From assembly GCF_030159995.1 (NCBI RefSeq), contig NZ_BSNM01000016.1, positions 372,001-436,000 of the forward strand: a stretch of 64,000 bases of DNA, in the 5' to 3' direction. The notes beneath the pieces were generated by a model. That model was not told the DNA's origin. It searched no databases and saw nothing but the letters and a program-made list of their open reading frames with translations. Origin of the DNA: Litoribrevibacter albus. GTDB lineage: Bacteria > Pseudomonadota > Gammaproteobacteria > Pseudomonadales > Litoribrevibacteraceae. Shown piece after piece: positions 52,496-62,416 of the stretch; position 1 is the stretch's first letter, and every line of letters starts with the position of its first letter. Made by a program: the position numbers and the translations under genes.

Positions 52496-55387
52496 ATGCA
52501 ATCAACGACGGCAACAGTAAACGACAGTACTCTGCCTGATTTTCGCTCGGGTGAACATCAGCTGCTCAAGGCTCAGCTAAAACGTTTAGCAGTGGAGTCT
52601 AAGGCGTTCTACACCCTGTCGTTATTGGCCAGTCTCGTCGTTGTGATCACCTTCTGGCGTCATCTACCTTCCTGGCAGACCATTAGCTGGCTGGCATTAC
52701 AATGTGCCTTGCCCCTCGGACAACTGGCGTTTTATTCTTTCATTGCCAGTAACCGCCAGGTTTCGATGCGGCTCAAGAGTCTGTTTACCACTGCCGGTGC
52801 GGCCTTATCCGGGCTCGCCTGGAGCAGTATTTTTGTCGCCATTGACCCCATCTCCACCAATGATCAGGCGTTATTATTCTGTTTATTAGCCTCGTTGGCT
52901 GTCTATGCCACGGCCGCCTTTTCAGCTTACATACCTGCATTTATCAGCTTTACCATCGCCATTCTGATGGCGCCGTTTGCCCATCTGATACATAACTACG
53001 ATCTGTCACACAGCAACCTGATTTTTGTGGCTGGCTTATTCTCTGTGTTCCTTTGCTACAGCGCCGTTCGTATTAACCGTTCAACCGTGGTGGCACTCAA
53101 GTATCGCGCTGACAAAGAGACGCTGATTGATAACCTGACCCACTCGATGACTCAATCCGATCAGCTCAATCAGGAACTGATTCAGGAAGTACAGCAACGG
53201 GTAACGGCTGAGTTGAAACTCAAGCGAGCACACGAACAGCTGGAACAAACCGTCGATAACCGTACTCAGGAATTGCAACAAACCAATCATCTGCTTGAGC
53301 AGGAAATGGCCCTGCACAAAAACACCACCAAGGAATTGTTAAACAGTCAGAATCGTTTATCGAAATCCATGGAAGTCAGCCAGCTCGGTTTATGGGAATG
53401 GGATCTTGAAAACGACTGCATCTATCACTCGCATTTCCACAAGCTGTTTGGCAGCAGCAACACCACAACGACGCAATTCCTGAAGCATCTGAAATCCCAT
53501 ACCCACCCGGAAGATTTCAGAGCTGCCCGCAAAGCACTGATCGAGCACATGCGCGGCAATACTGAACAATATCTGGTGCGCTACCGCATTCGTCAGGAAA
53601 ACGGCAGCTGGCTGTGGTTTGAAGATTCAGGGCAAGCGGTAGAGTGGAACGAGAAAGGTCGGGCAACCCGAATTCTGGGGACTCGACGGGAAGTAACCCA
53701 GGTTATGGAACACACCGAGAAACTGCGCCTCGGTAACATCGTATTCCAAAACACCACAGAAGCCATTGCCATTCTCGATCGAAACTTTAAGTTCATTACG
53801 GTCAATAACAGCTTTATCACCATGACCGGCTATGAACTGAACGAAGTCATCGGTAAAACGTCTGTCGAACTGGATGATTCCGTTGAAAAACTGGAGACCT
53901 TAAAAGCCATTGGACGCGAACTGGCCCATAACGATTTATGGCAAGGTGAGATTACCGATTACCGCAAATCCGGTTCCGCCTATCCTATGTGGCTGAAAAT
54001 TAATCTGGTGCGTGATAGCAGTGGCTTACCCTCCCATTACATCTGTTTGTTGTCAGATCTGACAGCACGTAAGGAAATCGACCGTAAGCTTCGCTATCTG
54101 ACGCATTACGATAAACTGACCGGGCTGGTGAATCGCGACCTGTTCCTTGATCGTTTACACACGTCGATGCAGCACAGCCACCGTACCGAAACACCGCTGG
54201 CGCTGTTCCTGATCAACCTGGACCGCTTCAAGCTGATCAATGACACCTTCGGCCACGGCGCCGGAGACAAAGTCCTTCGAACGGCGGCCGAGCGTTTATC
54301 GCAAGTCTTTAGCGACGCCGACACCGTTTCTCGCTACAACAGCGATGAGTTTGCAATTGCCATCGAATATTCGGATGACATCCGCACCATTCAGGCAAAA
54401 GCGAAGCGCGCCATTGAGCTGCTCAATCAGCCGGTCAAAGTGGCCGATAAAGAGCTGATCTTATCCGCCAGTATCGGGATCAGCCTGACACCTACCCACA
54501 CTAAAGACATGCACACCTTGCTTAATCAGGCGGAACTGGCCCGAAACCAGGCCAAAGGCATGGGCGGTAACGTATTTTATCTCTTCGAAGAACACCTCAA
54601 CGACAGCTCGGCTGAGCGGTTACATCTTGAGAATGAGCTGCATAACGCTTTGCTGAAGAACCAGTTTGAAGTCTTCTATCAGCCGAAGCAGAACCTGAAA
54701 GACAATTGTATCGAATCCGCTGAGGCCTTGATTCGCTGGAACCACCCGGAACACGGCTTGATTCCTCCGGTGAAGTTTATTCCTCTGGCCGAACAAACCG
54801 GCCTGATCAACAAAATTGGCGAATTTGTACTGAGAACCGCCTGCCAACAAGCGCGTTGGTGGTCACTTAAAGGCTTTGGCGATATTAAAGTATCCGTGAA
54901 TTTATCGGCTCAGCAGCTCAAAGCCGATGGTTTTATGTCGTTACTCACCAGCATTCTGAAAGAGACCAATCTCGAACCAGAGCGCTTGATTCTGGAAATC
55001 ACAGAAAGCCTATTGATGGACGATGTGGAAGCCACCATACGCCAGTTACAGGAAATCCGGGATCTCGGTGTCGGGTTATCCATCGATGACTTCGGCACGG
55101 GCTACTCTTCCCTGAGTTACCTTAAACGCTTCCCGATCGACATCTTGAAGATTGATCAGTCGTTCATCAAAGAAATCAATACCAATGCCGATGATGCGGC
55201 CATCACCAAAGCCATCATTGCCATGGCACACAGCCTCGACCTCCGCGTAATCGCCGAAGGTGTGGAAACGGAGGAATCCCGTGAATTCTTGCGAGACCAA
55301 AACTGCGATCTCATTCAGGGCTATCTTGTCAGCCGCCCACTGACCAATGATCAAATGCAACGCATGCTGGCCAATTTCGCCGCCTGA
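52496..55387 (+). CDS. Membrane PAS-GGDEF-EAL sensor protein, probable c-di-GMP phosphodiesterase
   Basis: 963 residues. N-terminal membrane sensor with about six hydrophobic segments (38-195), a coiled coil (about 200-285), a PAS_3-type domain (about 290-400), a second PAS (about 405-525), GGDEF (about 530-690) and EAL (about 705-955). The GGDEF site is degenerate (YNSDEF at about 612-617), so cyclase activity is unlikely. The EAL domain keeps its catalytic text: EALIRW (about 741), 'ILEITESLLMDD', 'SIDDFGTGYSSLSYLKRFPIDILKID' and 'VIAEGVET'. Predicted to hydrolyse c-di-GMP in response to a signal from PAS or the membrane. Confidence 0.92.
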   Translation: MQSTTATVNDSTLPDFRSGEHQLLKAQLKRLAVESKAFYTLSLLASLVVVITFWRHLPSWQTISWLALQCALPLGQLAFYSFIASNRQVSMRLKSLFTTAGAALSGLAWSSIFVAIDPISTNDQALLFCLLASLAVYATAAFSAYIPAFISFTIAILMAPFAHLIHNYDLSHSNLIFVAGLFSVFLCYSAVRINRSTVVALKYRADKETLIDNLTHSMTQSDQLNQELIQEVQQRVTAELKLKRAHEQLEQTVDNRTQELQQTNHLLEQEMALHKNTTKELLNSQNRLSKSMEVSQLGLWEWDLENDCIYHSHFHKLFGSSNTTTTQFLKHLKSHTHPEDFRAARKALIEHMRGNTEQYLVRYRIRQENGSWLWFEDSGQAVEWNEKGRATRILGTRREVTQVMEHTEKLRLGNIVFQNTTEAIAILDRNFKFITVNNSFITMTGYELNEVIGKTSVELDDSVEKLETLKAIGRELAHNDLWQGEITDYRKSGSAYPMWLKINLVRDSSGLPSHYICLLSDLTARKEIDRKLRYLTHYDKLTGLVNRDLFLDRLHTSMQHSHRTETPLALFLINLDRFKLINDTFGHGAGDKVLRTAAERLSQVFSDADTVSRYNSDEFAIAIEYSDDIRTIQAKAKRAIELLNQPVKVADKELILSASIGISLTPTHTKDMHTLLNQAELARNQAKGMGGNVFYLFEEHLNDSSAERLHLENELHNALLKNQFEVFYQPKQNLKDNCIESAEALIRWNHPEHGLIPPVKFIPLAEQTGLINKIGEFVLRTACQQARWWSLKGFGDIKVSVNLSAQQLKADGFMSLLTSILKETNLEPERLILEITESLLMDDVEATIRQLQEIRDLGVGLSIDDFGTGYSSLSYLKRFPIDILKIDQSFIKEINTNADDAAITKAIIAMAHSLDLRVIAEGVETEESREFLRDQNCDLIQGYLVSRPLTNDQMQRMLANFAA

Positions 55388-55663
55388 TTTTTACTGTTTA
55401 TTCTTCACACTCACCTTTGTCTAAAGCGCGATCAAGTCCACACCATTTCCTTGCCTGAATCCAAGAAAAAACCTTGCCAATACTCAGTGTTAATGCGGTT
55501 TTGTAGGAAATTATTGGAAATTCTTCACAGTGATCAATTAAAAACCAGAATAATGTTTGATTTTTAAACAATCCATTGGTATTAAAAAGTAATGAAGGTT
55601 ACATAAGACCGTCATATTTCTGCTTTTAAATTTCGAATTATTGATCACTCAAGGAGGCACAAC

Positions 55664-55855
55664 ATGATCAATGGCGAAAAAGTAAGCGAAGTGAAAACCG
55701 AAATACTCAACGCAAGCATGAATGTTGAGCTGGATGATAAGAAAGCAAAGGAGAGAGAACGTTCTCGGAAAATGCGTGCCGCACGCCTATCCATCGAACT
55801 GTATCGAGAAGAGCAGGAACTGCGACACCAAATCGAAGAGTTTCCTTTTGAGTAA
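55664..55855 (+). CDS. Small basic/acidic helical protein, PA3496-like
   Basis: 63 residues after a strong AAGGAGG. The core 'KERERSRKMRAARLSIELYREEQELRHQIEEF' resembles the PA3496 family of short putative envelope-integrity proteins, which share an RRxIEdYrEeRxLR pattern. Identification rests on this resemblance only. No signal peptide. Confidence 0.65.
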   Translation: MINGEKVSEVKTEILNASMNVELDDKKAKERERSRKMRAARLSIELYREEQELRHQIEEFPFE

Positions 55856-56131
55856 GTAAGACACCGGATCATATTGATCTCTGCTTAAGCGCCCAATCGC
55901 TTAAGAACAACAAGGTTTTCAGCCAATACACAGGCATTGGCAGTTGCCGTTATCGCCAAATTTTCTGGCCTCCGATTCTCATGATGGCCACGTGTGCTTT
56001 TCGCGCTTTAAAATTCTCTCCGTGATTAATCAAATATACATTTCATCTAGGAAACCAACTCGACACAATGAGGACTAATCTAATATATTGGAAAAGGCCG
56101 GAACGACCTGAACCAGCTACGGAATCCCATC

Positions 56132-56683
56132 ATGAAGATCATTAGACTCAGCCTCTTAATCCTACTTAGTTGGAGTCTGATTGCCTGTTCCCCATTTACC
56201 ATCTCCACCGACTACAACCCCGCTCTGGATACTCAACACTGGCAAGGTTTTCAATGGCAGCTAGATGAGATCTCCAGCAAAGATCCTTACGATAATGACT
56301 TAATCCGCAAGCGAATTGTTCAGGCGATGAATCAACAACTGACGGCTAAAGGATTTCAGCTCTCGGATACGCCACACACCGACTTCACTGTGTCCTACTT
56401 CTTTTTGGTGGAACCCAGATTAGACGTTCATCGATTCTACAACCACCGCTGTCCCTGGGTTGGCTGTCAGGATTACCGCTTCGAGACCTTTGTCAGCGAA
56501 TACCAGTTCGGCTCAATCATCATTGATATAAAGAATGGCAAGAGTGGTGAACTCGAATGGCGTGGTATTGTAGGATCACGCATCACAGAAGGGGCCACAC
56601 CAGAAGAACGGGAAGAAACGATTGAGCAGGCAATCAATGAACTGATGCTGGCGTTTCCACCAACACCAAAGATTGTGCATTGA
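56132..56683 (+). CDS. DUF4136 lipoprotein
   Basis: 183 residues. Signal peptide with lipobox LIAC (Cys about 19). DUF4136 features: 'STDYNPALDTQHWQGFQW', 'IRKRIVQAMNQQLTAKGFQLSDTPHTDFTVSYFF', a middle Cys pair ('CPWVGC') and the C-terminal 'GSIIIDIKNGKSGELEWRGIVGSRITEGATPEEREETIEQAINELMLAFPP'. Function unknown; likely outer-membrane anchored. Confidence 0.85.
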   Translation: MKIIRLSLLILLSWSLIACSPFTISTDYNPALDTQHWQGFQWQLDEISSKDPYDNDLIRKRIVQAMNQQLTAKGFQLSDTPHTDFTVSYFFLVEPRLDVHRFYNHRCPWVGCQDYRFETFVSEYQFGSIIIDIKNGKSGELEWRGIVGSRITEGATPEEREETIEQAINELMLAFPPTPKIVH

Positions 56684-56774
56684 AAACAGCTATAAGTTTC
56701 GCCAAGAGAAACTTATAGGGAGAACAAACCAGCACATTATTGGATTCTAAGAACGCCGAAAAAGGGACTGAATC

Positions 56775-57698
56775 TTACCGCTTGCGCTTCTTACGTTTAG
56801 CTGCTTTTTCAGCCTTCTCGGCTTCTTTCTGGGCACGCAGTTCTTCCATCTTCACTTCTTCAGCCTCAATCATTGCAGGGGTTTCGAAGGTCAGTTGACC
56901 CAAGGTGCCGGCACGCAGTTCATTCAAAAGAATCTCGGAGGCTTTGTGAAGATCCACCATGCCGCCCGAACGACGACAGCCGCGCTTGTGACCGATGGCT
57001 TCCAGCAATTCCAGATCACTGCCTGGCAGCTCGTCGAGTTTGTAACGCTCAACCACCCGATCCGGATACGCCTGAAGCAGATAGGCACAGGCGTACATAG
57101 CCACGTCTTCAAATTCCATCGCGGTGTTTTTAACCGCACCGGTGACAGCCAGTCGGTAGCCACTGTCCGGATTTTCGAATTTTGGCCATAGAATCCCCGG
57201 TGTGTCTGAAAGCAGAATACCGTTACCCAAGTTGATCTTTTGCTGACGCTTGGTTACCGCCGGTTCGTTGCCCACTTTGGCGATGACCTTTCCGGCCAGG
57301 GTATTGATCAGGGTGGACTTCCCTACGTTCGGAATGCCCATGATCATTGTGCTGATGGGTTTGAAGGAGCTTTCTTTCTCCGGCACCAATTTTCGGCACA
57401 GATCCATAATCTGACGCGCTTGCGAGGGTTCTTCAGCCGTTAGCGCCAGCGTCTTTACACCTTTTTCCTGCTCTAGATAGGTTTGCCATTCGCGGGTTTT
57501 CTCCGGATCGGCCAAATCACTTTTATTGAGGATCTTGATGCAGGGTTTCTCTCCACGGAGCGAAGGCACCATAGGGTTATTGCTGCTGTAGGGAATGCGG
57601 GCATCCAATACTTCAATCACCAGATCCACCTGCGGCATGATCTGACGAATTTCTTTCTGGGCCTTGTGCATGTGCCCCGGATACCACTGAATGGCCAT
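56775..57698 (-). CDS. ylqF: Ribosome biogenesis GTPase YlqF/RbgA
   Basis: 307 residues. Circularly permuted GTPase order: G4 NKSDLAD (about 58) precedes G1 GIPNVGKSTLINTLAG (about 121) and G3 DTPGILWP (about 166). Starts 'MAIQWYPGHMHKAQKEIRQI', the YlqF signature. The basic Lys/Glu-rich tail (EKAEKAAKRKKRKR) may bind rRNA. Assists 50S assembly. Confidence 0.93.
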   Translation of the reverse strand: MAIQWYPGHMHKAQKEIRQIMPQVDLVIEVLDARIPYSSNNPMVPSLRGEKPCIKILNKSDLADPEKTREWQTYLEQEKGVKTLALTAEEPSQARQIMDLCRKLVPEKESSFKPISTMIMGIPNVGKSTLINTLAGKVIAKVGNEPAVTKRQQKINLGNGILLSDTPGILWPKFENPDSGYRLAVTGAVKNTAMEFEDVAMYACAYLLQAYPDRVVERYKLDELPGSDLELLEAIGHKRGCRRSGGMVDLHKASEILLNELRAGTLGQLTFETPAMIEAEEVKMEELRAQKEAEKAEKAAKRKKRKR

Positions 57699-57944
57699 AA
57701 TGTCCCCTACGCTACTGGTGCTGATTCGAAGCAGGCATTCTACCTAAATCCCCCGTCAGCGAAAACTCATCCTTTTTTATCCTAATATCCACCTTTGGGT
57801 GGATCATCTCGTTCGATTCCGGTTTTAGCATAGACCCATAACAATAAAAACGATGCCAGCTGTCGGTGACTCCGTAATAACGCCTTTCCTTGATTCGTTA
57901 CCGGGCATTCATAAAAACAAAATATGACGAGATAAGGACGACAG

Positions 57945-59078
57945 ATGGAGACCCTACTGAAAGAGCGTCTCGGGACGCCCAACGAACAACCAAAGCCCTC
58001 GAATTCAACCCGCGTAAGCTCAGAAAATATGCAGGCAACAACGCCCTTATCACTGGCGAAAGTATTGCAATTCCCGGAATCACTACGATGGGAGGATCAT
58101 GAATTCACGCTGTCAGAGCGGGTTCAATGGTTGGAACGCTTTGGCAACCACTGTATGTCGTATTCCACCTTGCAGCCTAAGATGCAGTATTTTGATCTTC
58201 CGGGTGTAGGTTTTATCGCTTATCGGGATTGTTTTGGTGAGCGCATCGTTCTATCCGACCCGATCTGTGCGCCACATTTACGCGTATTACTGATTAGCGA
58301 GTTTCTAAGACGCTCACCGAAACGCACATCGTTCGTGCAGATCACACCACCAGTCGCTCAGATATTGGCTCAACAATTTCAGATGTTCACTACGGAATTC
58401 GGGCAAGAGACCACCATTGAGCTGAACGACTGGTCGCTGAGAGGGAAGAAGAAACAGATCTTTCGCACCGCACTGAATCAAGCGGAAAAGATGAACATCT
58501 CAATCATGGAAACCTTCTCTCATCACCTCGAAGACAGAATTTCAGAAACCTGGTTGAACACTCGACGCTGTAAAAACAACGAGATTAACTTTCTGATCCG
58601 TCCGAAAACCATGCCCTATCAAAAAGATGTCCGTCGGTTCTATGGCTATAAAGACCTGCAGCCCATCGGCTTCATCCATTTCGACCCGATCTATCAGCAT
58701 GGCAAGATCATCGGCTATGTACCCAACATCTCACGCGCCAACCATATGTTTAAACAAGGGTTGTTCTACGCGATCATGGCCGTCGCCCTTGAGCAATTCA
58801 AACAAGAAGGTTTGAAGATTGTGAACCTGGGGTTATCGCCGCTGCATCTGAAGAACGACATTGAAGAGACTCAGACCTGGAAGCTGACTCCTTCTACCGC
58901 ACTGACTCGCCTGTTCAAGCTAACTCATCGATTCGGACAGCGTTTTTATAACTTTCAAGGCATTCAATTCACCAAACAACGCTTTCGAGCCACGGAACAA
59001 ACTACCTTTGTTGCCAGCCGACAAAAGGTTCCCCTGAAAGCCTTCCTGGCTTGCTTCCGACTAAGTAATTTACTTTAG
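57945..59078 (+). CDS. DUF2156 / phosphatidylglycerol lysyltransferase-like GNAT domain protein
   Basis: 377 residues with AAGGACGACAG before the ATG. The tandem-GNAT fold resembles the soluble C-terminal domain of MprF: 'GVGFIAYRDCFGERIVLSDPICAPHL', 'KKKQIFRTALNQAEKMNISIME', 'RRFYGYKDLQPIGFIHFDPIYQHGKIIGYVPNISRANHMFKQGLFYAIMAVALEQFKQEGLKIVNLGLSPL'. No membrane domain is fused. The activity may be aminoacyl or acyl transfer to a lipid or small molecule; the substrate is unknown. Ends at a strong terminator. Confidence 0.8.
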   Translation: METLLKERLGTPNEQPKPSNSTRVSSENMQATTPLSLAKVLQFPESLRWEDHEFTLSERVQWLERFGNHCMSYSTLQPKMQYFDLPGVGFIAYRDCFGERIVLSDPICAPHLRVLLISEFLRRSPKRTSFVQITPPVAQILAQQFQMFTTEFGQETTIELNDWSLRGKKKQIFRTALNQAEKMNISIMETFSHHLEDRISETWLNTRRCKNNEINFLIRPKTMPYQKDVRRFYGYKDLQPIGFIHFDPIYQHGKIIGYVPNISRANHMFKQGLFYAIMAVALEQFKQEGLKIVNLGLSPLHLKNDIEETQTWKLTPSTALTRLFKLTHRFGQRFYNFQGIQFTKQRFRATEQTTFVASRQKVPLKAFLACFRLSNLL

Positions 59079-59152
59079 GGGCCAATCAGTTTACTAACCG
59101 CGAAACCCTTCGCTTGGTACTCCAAAACGGTGTCTTTAGACATTCTCGCTTG

Positions 59153-59187
59153 GCGCCAAAGGTCCCATCTCCTTTGGCGCATTTTTT
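59153..59187 (+). terminator. Intrinsic terminator of the DUF2156 gene
   Basis: 10-bp stem GCGCCAAAGG / CCTTTGGCGC with an 8-nt loop, then ATTTTTT. Confidence 0.92.
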
Positions 59188-59278
59188 CTAACGGTTTCGT
59201 TATACACGCATATTTCAGCAGATGTACAAATTCACAACAGATGAACAATCAACATAGGCGATATGGATAAGGTTTGAT

Positions 59279-61999
59279 ATGGTAAGCAGATCAAGGATGG
59301 ATAACGCGTTCCGAAGTATGCTAATAAAAACTAAAATCTCGCCGCCCGCTCACTTTCACGATCTTGTTGAACGACAACGCCTGATCGATCGACTCAACAA
59401 GGCCAAAGGCGGACAATTGATTTTGTTAACTGCCCCCACCGGCTATTCGAAAACCACTCTGGTGAGTCAATGGCTGGTCACGACACAACGCACCTTTGCC
59501 TGGTTAACGCTGGATCACAAAGACAATGATCCGGGTCGCTTCTGGCGTTATGTTTTTTCCACCTTATCCAATCAAGGCATTGCGTTACCGGAATTGACAC
59601 CGGATCTGATCACAGAGCACTGCCCAAGTACCATTATCAATGCCTTTGATGATTTAACGGCGTCTCAACCGAATCACCCGATCAGCACCTCCGAGACACC
59701 CTTCACCTTGATTTTCGATGATTTCCAGTGCCTATCTAATACAGTGCTGCTTGATCAATTAAACGAATTGCTGGACTTTCTGCCCACCAATTTAAACGTG
59801 GTCATTACCAGTCAGATATTTCCGGAGTTGAAGCTCTCTCGTCGTCGCTCAAAACATCAAATCATCGAGCTCGATCAAAGCGCTCTGGCCTTTACCGAAG
59901 AAGAAAGTCAGGCATACCTCAGCCATTTGCTAGAGCACCCGATTACACCGCACACCCAAAAGGATGTGCATCGGAAAACCGAAGGCTGGCCGGCCGGAAT
60001 TCAGCTCTTATCCATCGTGCTGGATCAAGATCATCAGTCACCCCATCTGCTGGATTTGAGTACACCGATCTCTTTCTTTGATGAGGAAGTCCTGGCGACC
60101 CTGCCCGAAGAGTTACAAGCTTTCTTGCTTCACACTGCGTTTTTACCCTGGTTACACCCCTCGTTATGCAATGCGGTGTTGGGTATAACGCATTCGGATC
60201 AGCTCATTGAACAGTTAACCGAAAAGAATTTGTTTTTAGTGAAATACGGCGAAACCTGGCGCTTCCATGATCTCTTTAAAGAAGCCCTCAACAGCCATGA
60301 CCAGGTCACAGACGCACATCGCCAACGCGCCATCGACTGGTTTGAAACAAACGGTTTTATTTCTCGTGCCATTGATCAATGCGTTCCGCTCAAAGACTGG
60401 CAACGCGTCACCCGTTTAATGAACATCGAAGCCAGAGAAAAACTCACCAACGGTGAACAGATGACCGTTGATGGCTGGCTGCGTATTTTGCCAAGCGATA
60501 TGCAACAGGATCGCCCTCGTTTGATTTTGTTACGAGCCGCAATATTCCTCACCAACAGCCACACCGAAGAAGCCGCCGAGTATCTCGAAAAAGCCAAGCG
60601 CCAATTAGAGGTTTACCGAAACTCTCCGGAAAAACAGGCCGCCGCCGAGCTGACCGAATCCGATCTCGAAGACACCAGCAAAGAGATCACCATTATGGAA
60701 TCCTTTGTTGCCATGTTTCGGGGGGATTTCAAAAGTGCCCATTCCTTATCGGAAGCCGCACTGGCCACCCCTTCTGCCGCAGGCCACCTGGATCTCTACG
60801 CACAGATGCCGATGTGCCACGCGCTGATACATCAAGGAAAGCTGGTAGAGGCCATGCACCTGTCGGAAGCCATCATTCGACAAGGCATGCAGGACGGTTT
60901 GGCATTCCCCGTTCTGATCGGCATTTCAAACCTCGTTCCAACCTACATGCTGTTAGGTAAGCTGGATAAATCAATCCAACTGCTCGATCAGGTAGAGCAC
61001 TGGCATGCACAACAATCTGCGCCTTCGCCCTACGCCCCCTGGATTGATGGAATGAGAGCGTTAATTTACCGGGAACAAGGCAAGCTACCGGAAGCGTTAA
61101 CCTTAATTCAGACCTTGCTTGATTACATTCCGGAAACCACCGACCCCTTCCAGATTATTCCGATTTACGCCATCGCCGCACACGTTTATCGCAGTAATCA
61201 TAGATTTGAAAAGGGAGAACATTTTCTACAGCAAGGGTTACTGGTTCAACAACAGCACTTGCCTGAAGAGTGGCCGTTTTCCTTTCCAAGGCTCAGCAGT
61301 CTGATCCTGGTCAGCGCACTCATTCAGCAAGACACCGAAAAACTGATGGTTTGGCTGGAGGACAATGAATCCGCCCTCAAAGACCGAACCGACTTTTTAT
61401 CCGAATCCGAACGCTTGCTTCTGGCCAAACTCTACCTGGCGGTGGGTCGTCATGAAGACTGCCAACAACTGTGCGAGGCCATCAAAGAACAGGCAGGAGC
61501 AGGTCACCGCGTTCAGAACAAAGCAAAAGCCCTGGCCACCCTCACTACCTGTGCTGCGGCCCAAAAGGACTTTGTCACCTGCATCCAGCATCTTCAGGCT
61601 GCGCTGTTATTATGTGAGCAGCATGGATTTACCCAATTGCTGTTGGACGAAGGCCCACACATGACGCCAATTATGAAAATGGCGCAACCCTATTGCAGTC
61701 ATCCGGAATACATTGATGAACTGATTGCCTTGCACGCGCAACAACAGCCTTCATCCCAAGTAGAAGGCAACGCAGAGTTTCAACAGAATCAAACGTTAGT
61801 CGAACCCCTGAGCAAACGGGAAAGCCAAATTCTTGCCCTGATTGCCGAAGGTTTTAAGAATCAGGAGATCGCCGATCAGTTGTTCGTCTCTATTACGACG
61901 GTAAAAACCCACGTTCATAACATCTATGGCAAGATGGAAGTACGCAACCGCACGGCAGCGGTAGCTAAAGCTCGTGAACTGAATTTATTGGCAGGATAA
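59279..61999 (+). CDS. MalT/AcoK-like LuxR regulator with STAND ATPase
   Basis: 906 residues, the MalT size. The STAND NTPase (about 15-350) has the P-loop 'LLTAPTGYSKTTLVSQW' (about 48-64) and Walker B 'TLIFDDFQCLSN'. It is followed by a winged helix/arm region with 'LTEKNLFLVKYGETWRFHDLFKEAL', a long TPR-like sensor region (about 390-820), and a LuxR HTH at the C-terminus ('PLSKRESQILALIAEGFKNQEIADQLFVSITTVKTHVHNIYGKM', about 843-890). Effector unknown. The stop is only 2 bp before a cupin gene, so the two are co-transcribed. Confidence 0.93.
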   Translation: MVSRSRMDNAFRSMLIKTKISPPAHFHDLVERQRLIDRLNKAKGGQLILLTAPTGYSKTTLVSQWLVTTQRTFAWLTLDHKDNDPGRFWRYVFSTLSNQGIALPELTPDLITEHCPSTIINAFDDLTASQPNHPISTSETPFTLIFDDFQCLSNTVLLDQLNELLDFLPTNLNVVITSQIFPELKLSRRRSKHQIIELDQSALAFTEEESQAYLSHLLEHPITPHTQKDVHRKTEGWPAGIQLLSIVLDQDHQSPHLLDLSTPISFFDEEVLATLPEELQAFLLHTAFLPWLHPSLCNAVLGITHSDQLIEQLTEKNLFLVKYGETWRFHDLFKEALNSHDQVTDAHRQRAIDWFETNGFISRAIDQCVPLKDWQRVTRLMNIEAREKLTNGEQMTVDGWLRILPSDMQQDRPRLILLRAAIFLTNSHTEEAAEYLEKAKRQLEVYRNSPEKQAAAELTESDLEDTSKEITIMESFVAMFRGDFKSAHSLSEAALATPSAAGHLDLYAQMPMCHALIHQGKLVEAMHLSEAIIRQGMQDGLAFPVLIGISNLVPTYMLLGKLDKSIQLLDQVEHWHAQQSAPSPYAPWIDGMRALIYREQGKLPEALTLIQTLLDYIPETTDPFQIIPIYAIAAHVYRSNHRFEKGEHFLQQGLLVQQQHLPEEWPFSFPRLSSLILVSALIQQDTEKLMVWLEDNESALKDRTDFLSESERLLLAKLYLAVGRHEDCQQLCEAIKEQAGAGHRVQNKAKALATLTTCAAAQKDFVTCIQHLQAALLLCEQHGFTQLLLDEGPHMTPIMKMAQPYCSHPEYIDELIALHAQQQPSSQVEGNAEFQQNQTLVEPLSKRESQILALIAEGFKNQEIADQLFVSITTVKTHVHNIYGKMEVRNRTAAVAKARELNLLAG

Positions 62000-62001
62000 G
62001 A

Positions 62002-62370
62002 ATGGCAACCCTATTTAAGTACGATCCGGATGCAGAGTTCTATACCGACGAAGGCTGCTTCATCACTGAGCTGAGTAATTCCTCCGAAGACGATGGCTGC
62101 TCCATCGCCCTGGCGCGGGTAAAACCTGGGGTCACCACCGAAGTCCACCAGCTCAGAGGAACGATCGAGCGCTATGTGATTCTCGAAGGGGAAGGCCGGA
62201 TCGAAAGCGGAACGCTCGCCGGTACAGTACTGCGTCCGAAAGATACCATCGTCATTCCGGCCGACGAACCTCAAAGCATCCGCAACATTACAAGTAAGGA
62301 TTTAGTCTTCTTGTGTGTTTGCACCCCAAGATTCCAACCAAAGAATTACACCACAACAGTGGCAGAATGA
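62002..62370 (+). CDS. Small cupin-domain protein
   Basis: 122 residues. Cupin motif 1 (about 50-72: 'ALARVKPGVTTEVHQLRGTIERYVILEGEGRIE') and motif 2 (about 79-97: 'VLRPKDTIVIPADEPQSIRNI'). The metal-binding His/Glu set is only partly kept (one His in motif 1, no His in motif 2), so a non-enzymatic binding role is possible. Directly behind the MalT-like regulator, suggesting it works on the same metabolite. Confidence 0.85.
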   Translation: MATLFKYDPDAEFYTDEGCFITELSNSSEDDGCSIALARVKPGVTTEVHQLRGTIERYVILEGEGRIESGTLAGTVLRPKDTIVIPADEPQSIRNITSKDLVFLCVCTPRFQPKNYTTTVAE

Positions 62371-62416
62371 TTGAAAAAAACTAGGCTGTATAAGTCAGTT
62401 TCAATTAGGTGCCACA

